DNA from: an uncultured Corynebacterium sp.
Lineage (GTDB): Bacteria; Actinomycetota; Actinomycetes; Mycobacteriales; Mycobacteriaceae
Length of the DNA: 5,044 bases
Direction: 5' to 3'
NCBI RefSeq assembly: GCF_937999985.1
Contig: NZ_CALLDG010000135.1
Span: 1-5,044 of the forward strand
Numbering within the stretch: position 1 is the first letter of the stretch; every line of letters starts with the position of its first letter. Shown here one piece after another: positions 1 to 4,444 of the stretch. The notes below the pieces were generated by a model that was not told the origin of the DNA, searched no databases, and worked only from the letters and a program-made list of their open reading frames with translations. A program made the translations under genes and the position numbers.

Positions 1-6
1 GGAATC

Positions 7-29
7 GCCACCGAGAATCCGGCGGTGGC
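7..29 (-). terminator. Stem-loop next to the ychF-end repeat, possible ychF terminator
   Basis: A perfect 7-bp inverted repeat (gccaccg at 7-13, cggtggc at 23-29) with a 9-base loop lies 8 bases beyond the TAA of the minus-strand VEFKFNV-stop sequence. That is where the transcription terminator of a minus-strand ychF would be. There is no clear U-run after it, so it could equally be a plain stem-loop. If it is the native ychF terminator, the sequence left of base 38 is original host chromosome and base 38 marks the edge of the inserted DNA. This is inference from position and symmetry. Confidence 0.4.
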
Positions 30-37
30 TGCCCGCG

Positions 38-70
38 TTAAACGTTGAACTTGAACTCCACGGATTGTCG
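38..70 (-). repeat. ychF 3'-end repeat, copy 1 (attachment-site-like)
   Basis: On the minus strand, bases 61-38 read GTG GAG TTC AAG TTC AAC GTT TAA, which is VEFKFNV-stop, the characteristic C-terminus of the translation-associated ATPase YchF (TGS domain end). The codons before it do not give the expected DGDV; they read RQS, so only the last seven codons and the stop are present. The same 33-bp unit recurs at 2161-2193 with 27 of 33 bases identical, and homology ends at base 70. A short gene end duplicated at both edges of a block of accessory genes is the classic mark of site-specific integration into the 3' end of a conserved gene. The ychF assignment rests on recall of the C-terminal motif. 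Confidence 0.72.
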
Positions 71-76
71 AAAGAC

Positions 77-82
77 TATAAC
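77..82 (+). promoter_or_regulatory. Possible -10 box of the RHH antitoxin gene
   Basis: TATAAC lies about 40 bases before the first ATG of the ribbon-helix-helix gene and fits the actinobacterial TANNNT form. A convincing -35 at 17 bases is not seen: the nearest TTGAAC (51-56) is 20 bases upstream and sits inside the ychF-end repeat. If it is used, the attachment-site-like repeat contributes to the promoter of the first gene of the islet. Confidence 0.25.
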
Positions 83-120
83 CTCCCCCGAGCCGCCAAG
101 CCCTTTTCCGTATTACGATT

Positions 121-372
121 ATGTTCATGAAAACTATCAACGGAAAGCCAGTCAGCGAAGAGCAAATCGATGCGTGGGTAACCGAAGCCGAGAAAGGCTA
201 CGACGTAGAAATACTTCGTCGACGAGGAAGGAAACCTCGCAACGAAGATACTGCGAAGGTTATCTCCATTCGGCTCTCTCCTCGCGAAATCTTGGACCTC
301 GACAAATACGCAGCCGCCCACGGATGGTCACGGTCCCAGGCAATCCGCGAAGCGCTAAAGAATGCTATTTAG
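121..372 (+). CDS. Ribbon-helix-helix (CopG/MetJ/Arc-type) antitoxin-like protein, orphan
   Basis: An 83-residue protein. The C-terminal half has the RHH pattern: a beta strand VISIRL at 46-51, helix 1 at about 53-66 and helix 2 at about 70-82 (WSRSQAIREAL), the fold that binds DNA as a dimer. The N-terminal half (KPVSEEQIDAWVTEAEKGYDVEILRRRGRK) resembles the N-terminal arm of actinobacterial CopG-type antitoxins, which binds the cognate toxin. No toxin gene follows: the next frame, 45 bases on, is a VOC protein. It is therefore an orphan antitoxin, a left-over of a decayed pair, or a stand-alone repressor. No Shine-Dalgarno is visible. Either ATG 121 or ATG 127 (MKTINGK) may be the start, and family resemblance slightly favours 127. 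It is the first gene inside the left ychF-end repeat. Confidence 0.8.
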   Translation: MFMKTINGKPVSEEQIDAWVTEAEKGYDVEILRRRGRKPRNEDTAKVISIRLSPREILDLDKYAAAHGWSRSQAIREALKNAI

Positions 373-417
373 AAATGCACGTAGCAAGCGTCAGATCCCA
401 TCCTCATAATAGAGACC

Positions 418-768
418 ATGAATGATGCCAATCTCACGATCCGGCAGATCACCTTCGACTGCCACGATCCCTCAAAGCTCGCCAAGTTTTGGTCCGCCGC
501 AACCGGATGCGAAATCGCCGCGGATTACGGCGATTTTGTGATGGTTGATTCCACCCCGGCGCTGGGATTTCAGCGCGTCAAGGATCCGACACCTGGGAAA
601 AACCGCATGCACATCGACGTTGGCGGGGCGGAGCGCGAAACTTTAATAGAACGCCTCAAAGACCTAGGCGCTACCGAACTCACCACCCACGAGGCGCCGG
701 GATTGGTGTGGACTGTCATGCAGGACCCGGAAGGCAACGAGTTCTGCGTGGGTAACCCCGGGGACTAG
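418..768 (+). CDS. VOC superfamily (glyoxalase/bleomycin-resistance-like) protein
   Basis: A 116-residue protein with the single-domain vicinal-oxygen-chelate pattern. It has an N-terminal strand ITFDCHDPSKLAKFWSAATG (11-30), typical of the Glyoxalase_6-like group, a central MHIDV strand with His65 and a C-terminal DPEGNEFCV (103-111) with Glu108. His16/His65/Glu108 are candidate metal or substrate positions by family analogy. Such proteins form paired beta-alpha-beta modules that act in the cytoplasm on small molecules; some bind antibiotics, some are lyases or dioxygenases, and many are uncharacterised. The substrate cannot be read from the sequence. It starts 45 bases after the RHH gene and may share its transcript. 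The start has only a weak purine stretch (gaga) upstream. The length is normal and the gene appears intact. Confidence 0.85.
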   Translation: MNDANLTIRQITFDCHDPSKLAKFWSAATGCEIAADYGDFVMVDSTPALGFQRVKDPTPGKNRMHIDVGGAERETLIERLKDLGATELTTHEAPGLVWTVMQDPEGNEFCVGNPGD

Positions 769-813
769 CTACACTACGCGGAGCGTCTCTAGGTCCAAGG
801 CTGGCGTCAATCT

Positions 814-1074
814 GTGATGTCGCTAGCGGGAGACACAGTCAATGTCGCGAACTGCGCCCGTCAGGCTGCGGTGGATCAGGCGCAGAAAGCCACCGAGAAA
901 ATTCGCGACATGAACGACGACCGGCTACTTGCGAAGGCCGCTGAAATCGAAGCCCGACGGGAGAAGGAAGAGCAAAAAGCACTCGACTCAACCGACGACG
1001 AGAATAATTCTGAGGCTGAACCCCGTCCGTCGCGACGCGGCCTCCGCTTCCGCCGAGACAAGAACGACTCGTAG
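814..1074 (+). CDS. Unrecognised small charged protein upstream of arfB
   Basis: An 86-residue protein that I do not recognise. Residues from about 15 to 60 are rich in Ala, Glu, Lys and Arg with few helix breakers, suggesting a long helix or coiled coil. The tail is acidic then strongly basic (SRRGLRFRRDK). There is no signal peptide or membrane segment. Start candidates are GTG 814 and the adjacent ATG 817. It ends 19 bases before arfB. Its second half recurs, diverged, at 4822-4977, again directly before arfB. Many differences are silent or conservative up to the last few codons, which hints that it is or was a real gene. In the second copy the 5' part is gone and the stop is lost through a one-base deletion. 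Confidence 0.55.
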   Translation: MMSLAGDTVNVANCARQAAVDQAQKATEKIRDMNDDRLLAKAAEIEARREKEEQKALDSTDDENNSEAEPRPSRRGLRFRRDKNDS

Positions 1075-1153
1075 GGCACCTAGACTGGGCTGCATGAAAG
1101 ACCTGACCATCGCGCCCGGCCCGGGGATCCCCGACGGTGCAGTCATCGCCGCT
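931..1153 (+). repeat. Diverged direct repeat of the arfB 5' region, copy A
   Basis: Bases 931-1153 align with 4822-5044 at about 87% identity by eye, with one single-base gap near 1070. The repeat spans the second half of the unrecognised small gene, the intergenic gap and the first 20 codons of arfB. It is cut only by the window end, so the true repeat is probably longer. The left limit is sharp: upstream of 931 the two copies are unrelated. The divergence shows that this is not a recent duplication but two homologous segments, most simply from two related elements or from an element plus a resident locus. Confidence 0.9.
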
Positions 1154-1537
1154 GCCGACCTAACGGAGCGGTTCGCGAAGTCGTCGGGTCCGGGCGGCCA
1201 GGGCGTCAACCCGACCGACAGCAAGGTCCAGCTTTCCATCGATATCGCTGAAAGCGCATCGCTTACCGACGCCCAACGCCGCCGCATCTTGCGCAACCTC
1301 GAGCACCGCTTGGACGGCTCCGTCCTCACCGTGTCTGCGTCGACCCAGCGGTCGCAGGTGCGCAACCGAGCTGAGGCACGCGAACGCATGGCCGCCCTGT
1401 TGCGCGAGGCCCTAGCTCCGCCCCCTCCCCCGCGGCACAAAACGAAGCCGACGAGGGGCTCGGTACGGCGCCGTCTCGAAGCAAAGAAGCGGCGCTCGGA
1501 GCTGAAAGCGATGAGGCAACGGCCCCAAATTCCCTAG
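1094..1537 (+). CDS. arfB: Alternative ribosome-rescue peptidyl-tRNA hydrolase ArfB (YaeJ family)
   Basis: A 147-residue protein of the usual ArfB length. The catalytic domain carries the class-I release-factor motif SSGPGGQGVNPTDSKVQL, whose GGQ reaches the peptidyl-transferase centre and releases the nascent chain. The C-terminal tail is Lys/Arg-rich (KPTRGSVRRRLEAKKRRSE, about 117-135), which in ArfB enters the empty mRNA channel of ribosomes stalled on broken mRNA. A full release factor would have codon-recognition domains, absent here. The ATG at 1094 is chosen because homology starts there (MKDLTIAPG; also MNDMTIAPG in the second copy); the same frame stays open further upstream without a convincing start, and no strong Shine-Dalgarno is seen. 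It converges on higA with only 7 bases between stops. The identification is secure. Confidence 0.95.
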   Translation: MKDLTIAPGPGIPDGAVIAAADLTERFAKSSGPGGQGVNPTDSKVQLSIDIAESASLTDAQRRRILRNLEHRLDGSVLTVSASTQRSQVRNRAEARERMAALLREALAPPPPPRHKTKPTRGSVRRRLEAKKRRSELKAMRQRPQIP

Positions 1538-1544
1538 GTGCGGC

Positions 1545-1853
1545 CTACGCCGAAGCAGCTTGGACCGGCTGAATCCGCTCGATCTCGGCGAGGATTTTGT
1601 CTTCTGCCACATCCAGGTCGTACTGGGTCTGCAACCCGAGCCAGAACTGGGGGCTCATCTCGAAAAACTTCGCTAGACGAAGGGCCGTGTCAGCGGTTAC
1701 AGCGCGCTTACCGTGAACAATTTCGTTGATCCGGCGGGGCGGAACGCCGATGGAGACGGCGAGCTTGTGCTGGGTGATCCCCATTCCCTTGAGAAAGTCC
1801 TCCATTAGGATCTCACCGGGGTGAACCGGAGGGAGCTTGTCAGTGGTAGTCAA
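1545..1853 (-). CDS. higA: HigA-type antitoxin, XRE-family DNA-binding protein
   Basis: A 102-residue antitoxin. It opens with the HigA hallmark PPVHPGEIL (8-16), followed by a helix-turn-helix (about 27-60: ITQHKLAVSIGVPPRRINEI, then TADTALRLAKFF) and the typical FEMSPQFWLGLQTQYDL (64-80). It neutralises HigB by direct binding and represses the operon. I choose the TTG at 1853 as start because it follows a perfect AGGAGG by 9 bases and gives MTTTDKLPPVHPGEIL. The frame remains open to an ATG at 1946, but that would add residues encoded within higB and unlike the family. With this start it overlaps the higB end by 14 bases, so translation is likely coupled. Alternative starts are the TTG at 1862 or the ATG at 1805. 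Confidence 0.92.
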   Translation of the reverse strand: MTTTDKLPPVHPGEILMEDFLKGMGITQHKLAVSIGVPPRRINEIVHGKRAVTADTALRLAKFFEMSPQFWLGLQTQYDLDVAEDKILAEIERIQPVQAASA

Positions 1854-2121
1854 CGATCTCAACCTCCTCTGGCCCCGCAGCGGACCACCGAAAACAGATC
1901 CGCCACTGGTCGTTGATTCGAATGCTGAACTGACCCCGCCGATCACCTTTCAACGCCTCAAGCCGGTTTCCCGGGGGAATCCGTAACTCATCAAGAGTCT
2001 GCGCGTACCCAAGCTGGCGAAGCTTGCGCAGCGCTACTGAGTGAATGCGGGAATCGATCGAGCGAACCCGCTCTCGATTCCACAGACGCTCAGTGTCCTT
2101 GTCAGCGAACGACTGGATCAT
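1840..2121 (-). CDS. higB: HigB-type toxin, RelE/ParE superfamily mRNA interferase
   Basis: A 93-residue toxin of normal HigB length. Recognisable family elements are the start IQSFADKDTERLW, the RKLRQLGYAQTLDELRIPPGNRLEALKGDR core and the QFSIRINDQWRICFRW strand before the end VEIVDYH. HigB toxins cleave mRNA at the ribosome during translation. As usual for higBA, the toxin gene precedes its antitoxin, and the two overlap. The gene appears complete and unbroken. The ATG at 2121 has only a modest purine stretch (agggtgaag) and lies 5 bases after a -10-like box, so the transcript may be leaderless. The upstream end lies beside the second ychF-end repeat. Confidence 0.92.
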   Translation of the reverse strand: MIQSFADKDTERLWNRERVRSIDSRIHSVALRKLRQLGYAQTLDELRIPPGNRLEALKGDRRGQFSIRINDQWRICFRWSAAGPEEVEIVDYH

Positions 2122-2126
2122 GCTTC

Positions 2127-2155
2127 ACCCTATCCCCCATAACGCGAAGCGTCAA
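2127..2155 (-). promoter_or_regulatory. Likely higBA promoter, probably leaderless
   Basis: On the minus strand a TTGACG (-35, bases 2155-2150) and TAGGGT (-10, bases 2132-2127) are separated by exactly 17 bases. The -10 ends only 5 bases before the higB ATG, so transcription would start at or next to the ATG, giving a leaderless mRNA, which is common in Actinobacteria. The spacer overlaps a small dyad described separately. Assignment is by motif and spacing only. Confidence 0.5.
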
Positions 2156-2169
2156 TAACGTTACACGTT
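2142..2169. promoter_or_regulatory. Two small dyads upstream of higB, candidate HigA operators
   Basis: ACGC-GAA-GCGT (2142-2152) overlaps the -35 box and spacer of the higBA promoter. AACGT-TAC-ACGTT (2157-2169) is directly upstream and runs into the start of the second ychF-end repeat. HigA proteins repress their own operon by binding short inverted repeats around the promoter, so either dyad could be the operator. I have no sequence-specific evidence for HigA binding. Confidence 0.35.
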
Positions 2170-2193
2170 AAATTTGAACTCAACGGTATGTCG
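2161..2193 (-). repeat. ychF 3'-end repeat, copy 2 (attachment-site-like)
   Basis: On the minus strand, bases 2184-2161 read GTT GAG TTC AAA TTT AAC GTG TAA: VEFKFNV-stop, identical in protein to copy 1 although four bases differ, all at third codon positions. That silent pattern shows each copy descended from a functional ychF end in a different genetic background rather than from a simple duplication. The nine bases beyond it (ggtatgtcg against ggattgtcg) also match copy 1 although they are not ychF-like, so they may be element-side arm sequence. To the right lies a monooxygenase fragment, not ychF, so another element must be inserted here. Confidence 0.75.
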
Positions 2194-2215
2194 TTGCAAA
2201 GTTACCCCCTCTCGT

Positions 2216-2238
2216 TAACACCATCAAAAGGAGTGTTA
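2216..2238 (+). promoter_or_regulatory. Ribosome-binding site of the monooxygenase remnant inside a small hairpin
   Basis: A strong Shine-Dalgarno AAAAGGAG (2226-2233) precedes the ATG at 2243 with 9-base spacing. It is flanked by the 6-bp inverted repeat taacac (2216-2221) and gtgtta (2233-2238), which places most of the Shine-Dalgarno in the loop. The signal supports the ATG at 2243 as the original start of the now broken gene. The hairpin may be chance. Confidence 0.45.
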
Positions 2239-2242
2239 TTCA

Positions 2243-2491
2243 ATGAAAGCGATCGGCTTCTTAAGCTTCGGGCATTACGCCTTCGGCAGCTAGTGCGGGC
2301 CATCTGCGGAAAAGATCGCCAAGACTCGTCTGGAGATCACCCAGGCTGCGGACGAAATCGGCGTGAACAACGCGTCCTTCCGAGTCCACCACTTCGCGCT
2401 GCAGGCCTCCGCCCCGATGCCGCTGCTGTGTGCTATCGCGGCCACCACCAAAATCATCGAGGTGGGCACCGGCGGCATCGACATGCGCTAG
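2243..2491 (+). pseudogene. Truncated N-terminus of an LLM-class flavin-dependent monooxygenase
   Basis: In one frame from ATG 2243 the sequence reads MKAIGFLSFGHYAFGS, a TAG at 2291-2293, then EKIAKTRLEITQAADEIGV, FRVHHFALQASAPMPLLCAIA and IEVGTGGIDMR, then TAG at 2489-2491. These blocks are the beginning of luciferase-like monooxygenases (first beta strand, the FRVHHF segment, and the GTG/GIDMR strand normally followed by RYENP). About 80 codons of a gene normally over 300 codons long remain. The first TAG falls in the glycine-rich stretch after FGS, where several residues also appear lost. After GIDMR no homology continues in any frame I followed. It is non-functional, unless a short product is made from an internal start. 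It lies between the second ychF-end repeat and the mer module. Confidence 0.85.
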
Positions 2492-2496
2492 CGCAT
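2483..2496. repeat. Perfect 14-bp palindrome at the monooxygenase break point
   Basis: ATGCGCTAGCGCAT is fully self-complementary. It contains the last codons (M, R) of the monooxygenase remnant and creates the TAG that ends it. Homology to the monooxygenase stops exactly here, so the palindrome marks, or was formed by, the junction with the mer-side DNA. It could be a resolvase or deletion joint, or coincidence. Confidence 0.6.
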
Positions 2497-2514
2497 ATCG
2501 GGGTTGTAGCGTTT

Positions 2515-2527
2515 GAGTCATTGACTC
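2515..2527. repeat. Short inverted repeat between the monooxygenase remnant and merR
   Basis: GAGTCA-T-TGACTC lies 8 bases beyond the 3' end of minus-strand merR. With its one-base centre it is unlikely to act as a hairpin terminator; it looks more like a protein-binding site or the remnant of a recombination end. No function can be assigned. Confidence 0.35.
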
Positions 2528-2534
2528 CCGCCGT

Positions 2535-2924
2535 CTACAAGTACCTACACACTTGATCGGTGCTGCACGTTTCAGGATCCGGGTGCGCGGCGTCCTGGCT
2601 AAGGTCCGCGATAGTGTCGCGCAGCACGGAGAGCTGCGCGATCTGCTGCTCGATCTCAGCGAGGCGCACGTCAAGCAGGTCGCGCACGTGCTCGCAGGGC
2701 GCATGGCCGCCGTCGCGGATGTCGAGGATCTGGCGGATCTGGGCGAGGGTGAGGCCCGCGGCCTGGCCGCGGTGGATGAAGTCGATCCGAGCGACCGTCT
2801 CGGGCGCGTAGTCGCGGTATCCGGACGGCGTGCGCTCGGTCGGGGGCAGAAGGCCCTGTTCCTCGTAGAAGCGAAGGGTCTTCGCGGTAGTGCCTGCCCT
2901 CTCGGCGAGTTCTCCGATCCACAT
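2535..2924 (-). CDS. merR: MerR-family mercury-responsive regulator
   Basis: A 129-residue MerR protein. It has the winged-helix DNA-binding domain at the N-terminus (IGELAERAGTTAKTLRFYEE, 3-22; GYRDYAPETVARIDFI, 35-50), a hinge (GLTLAQIRQIL, 57-67) and a dimerisation helix (about 79-107). Three cysteines, Cys77, Cys120 and Cys126 (HAPCEH; TCSTDQVC), sit at spacings like the Hg(II)-binding trio of classical MerR (82, 117, 126). Such regulators bind between the -35 and -10 of an over-spaced promoter and untwist it when metal binds. The start is firm: the ATG follows GGAGGGAG by 6 bases. It is transcribed divergently from merA. Ligand: Hg(II) is very likely from the cysteines and merA next door; another thiophilic metal is less likely. 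Confidence 0.93.
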   Translation of the reverse strand: MWIGELAERAGTTAKTLRFYEEQGLLPPTERTPSGYRDYAPETVARIDFIHRGQAAGLTLAQIRQILDIRDGGHAPCEHVRDLLDVRLAEIEQQIAQLSVLRDTIADLSQDAAHPDPETCSTDQVCRYL

Positions 2925-2948
2925 TGCTGTCTCCCTCCGTGGCCGCGC

Positions 2949-2980
2949 TTGACCTTCCCCTGCACTGGAAGGTCCAGTAT
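2949..2980 (+). promoter_or_regulatory. merA promoter with MerR operator
   Basis: A -35 TTGACC (2949-2954) and a -10 near CCAGTA/CAGTAT (2974-2980) are 19-20 bases apart, longer than a normal 17. That is the hallmark of MerR-activated promoters. Between them is a perfect 7-bp dyad, ACCTTCC (2952-2958) and GGAAGGT (2967-2973), with an 8-base centre, the usual MerR half-site form. MerR bound here would repress without metal and activate with it. The site lies in the 98-bp gap between the merR and merA start codons, so it probably controls both genes. Confidence 0.85.
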
Positions 2981-3022
2981 GGCTGAGACAGAGCAGAAAG
3001 CCAAGAGTTGACAGGAGTAGCG

Positions 3023-4444
3023 ATGCCTACGAAGTACGATCTCGCCATCATCGGATCGGGAGGCGGCGCGTTCGCCGCTGCGATCCGCGCCAGCACGCTC
3101 GGGAAGTCGGTGGTGATGATCGAGCGCGGGACGCTCGGCGGCACCTGCGTGAACACGGGCTGCGTCCCGTCGAAGGCGCTCATTGCCGCGGCCGGCGCGC
3201 GGCACGTCGCGGTCGACGCCGCAACCCGGTTCCCCGGGATCGCGACGACGGCGGATCCCGTCGACATGCCCGCGCTGATCGCTGGGAAGCAAGCGTTGGT
3301 GGAGTCGCTGCGCGGCGAGAAGTACGCCGACGTCGCCGACTCCTACGGCTGGCAGGTCCTCCGCGGCGACGCCTCGTTCGTGGGCACCCCTGATGCGCCG
3401 GTTCTCGATGTTGCCGGATCCGACGGAAGCGTCGAGACCATCGAGGCCCACCACTACCTGGTCGCGACTGGTTCTCGCCCGTGGGCACCGCCGATCGACG
3501 GCCTGGAGGAGACCGGATACCTGACCTCGACCACGGCGATGGAGCTGACGGAGGTCCCCGAGTCGCTGCTGGTGCTCGGCGGCGGCTACGTCGCCCTGGA
3601 GCAGGCGCAGCTGTTCGCCCGCCTCGGCTCGCAGGTCACGCTGCTCGTGCGGTCCCGGCTCGCCTCGAAGGAGGAGCCGGAGGTGTCGAAGGCGCTCCAG
3701 GAGGTGTTCGCCGACGAGGGCATCCGCGTCGTCAGCCGCGCAGTGCCCACCCGGGTCTCCCGCGGCACGGGAGGCGAGGCCGTCGTGACCGCCGCCTTGT
3801 CCGGCGGCTCGCAGGAGTTCCGCGCCGACCAGGTCCTGGTCGCCCTCGGACGCCGTCCCGTCACCGATGGCCTGAACCTCGATGCGGTCGGGGTGAATAC
3901 CGGAGACTCCGGCGAGGTGGTCGTCTCCGACCGGCTGCAGTCCTCGAACCCGCGGGTCTGGGCCGCGGGCGACGTGACCGGGCACCCCGAGTTCGTCTAC
4001 GTCGCCGCCCACCACGGCACCCTCGTCGCCGAGAACGCGTTCGCCGACGCAGACCGGTCCGTCGACTACGCCCGCCTGCCGCGGGTGACGTTCACCGGGC
4101 CCGCGATCGGCGCGGTCGGGATGACCGAGAAGGACGTCCTCGCCGCGGGGATCCGCTGCGACTGCCGCGTCCTGCCCCTGCACCACGTGCCCCGCGCCTT
4201 GGTGAACCGCGACACCCGCGGGTTCATCAAGATCGTCGTGAACGCCGAGACGAAAGAGATCCTCGGCCTGACCGCCGTCGCCAAGGACGCCGGGGAGCTC
4301 GCCGCCGCAGGCGTCCACGTGCTCGGCAGGACCGTCGCCGAGGTCGCCAACGCCTGGGCCCCCTACCTGACCATGGCCGAGGGCATCCGGATCGCCGCGA
4401 AGGCCTTCACCACCGACCCGTCGCTGCTGTCGTGCTGCGCATGA
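3023..4444 (+). CDS. merA: Mercuric reductase MerA, core form without NmerA domain
   Basis: A 473-residue flavoprotein that reduces Hg(II) to volatile Hg(0) with NADPH in the cytoplasm. Seen in order: FAD dinucleotide fold IIGSGGGAFAAAIRA (9-23); redox disulfide GGTCVNTGCVPSK with Cys42 and Cys47; NADPH fold LGGGYVALEQ with Tyr189 at about 185-194; FAD motif WAAGDV (313-318); dimerisation domain with PRALVNRDTRGFIKI and PYLTMAEG containing Tyr448; and the C-terminal vicinal pair Cys471-Cys472 that passes Hg to the active site. These residues separate MerA from lipoamide dehydrogenase. The N-terminal heavy-metal-associated domain of many MerA proteins is absent. ATG 3023 is preceded by ACAGGAG at 5-base spacing; a TTG at 3008 is in frame but lacks its own site. 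It is intact and overlaps the next gene by ATGA. Confidence 0.97.
   Translation: MPTKYDLAIIGSGGGAFAAAIRASTLGKSVVMIERGTLGGTCVNTGCVPSKALIAAAGARHVAVDAATRFPGIATTADPVDMPALIAGKQALVESLRGEKYADVADSYGWQVLRGDASFVGTPDAPVLDVAGSDGSVETIEAHHYLVATGSRPWAPPIDGLEETGYLTSTTAMELTEVPESLLVLGGGYVALEQAQLFARLGSQVTLLVRSRLASKEEPEVSKALQEVFADEGIRVVSRAVPTRVSRGTGGEAVVTAALSGGSQEFRADQVLVALGRRPVTDGLNLDAVGVNTGDSGEVVVSDRLQSSNPRVWAAGDVTGHPEFVYVAAHHGTLVAENAFADADRSVDYARLPRVTFTGPAIGAVGMTEKDVLAAGIRCDCRVLPLHHVPRALVNRDTRGFIKIVVNAETKEILGLTAVAKDAGELAAAGVHVLGRTVAEVANAWAPYLTMAEGIRIAAKAFTTDPSLLSCCA

Larger units (their letters stand above)
38..2193. mobile_element. Putative integrative islet bounded by ychF-end repeats
   Basis: The block between the two ychF-end repeats is about 2.1 kb. 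It carries an orphan RHH antitoxin, a VOC protein, a charged small protein, arfB and a higBA toxin-antitoxin pair. No integrase, excisionase or replication gene is present, so it would depend on a recombinase supplied in trans, or it is the decayed remainder of a larger element. Since neither repeat is followed by the ychF body, the second repeat must be the left edge of a further element that continues rightwards. The boundaries are seen; the mobility is inferred. A cassette-type array or successive deletions could give the same picture. Confidence 0.5.

Noticed and set aside
929..1093. Upstream extension of the arfB frame
   Set aside because: It is the out-of-frame reading of the small charged gene. 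ArfB homology begins at MKDLTIAPG and the second copy confirms the same start.
1854..1946. N-terminal extension of HigA starting at ATG 1946
   Set aside because: The extra residues overlap the higB coding sequence in another frame and are unlike HigA; AGGAGG before TTG 1853 explains a normal-length start.
2188..2556. Plus-strand frame overlapping the monooxygenase remnant
   Set aside because: It is in a different frame from the recognisable monooxygenase blocks and has no features of its own.
2261..4318. Very long minus-strand open frame (about 685 codons) across merR and merA
   Set aside because: It is a GC-rich antisense shadow of merA and merR, low in complexity, with no recognisable domain; merA and merR themselves have complete family motifs.
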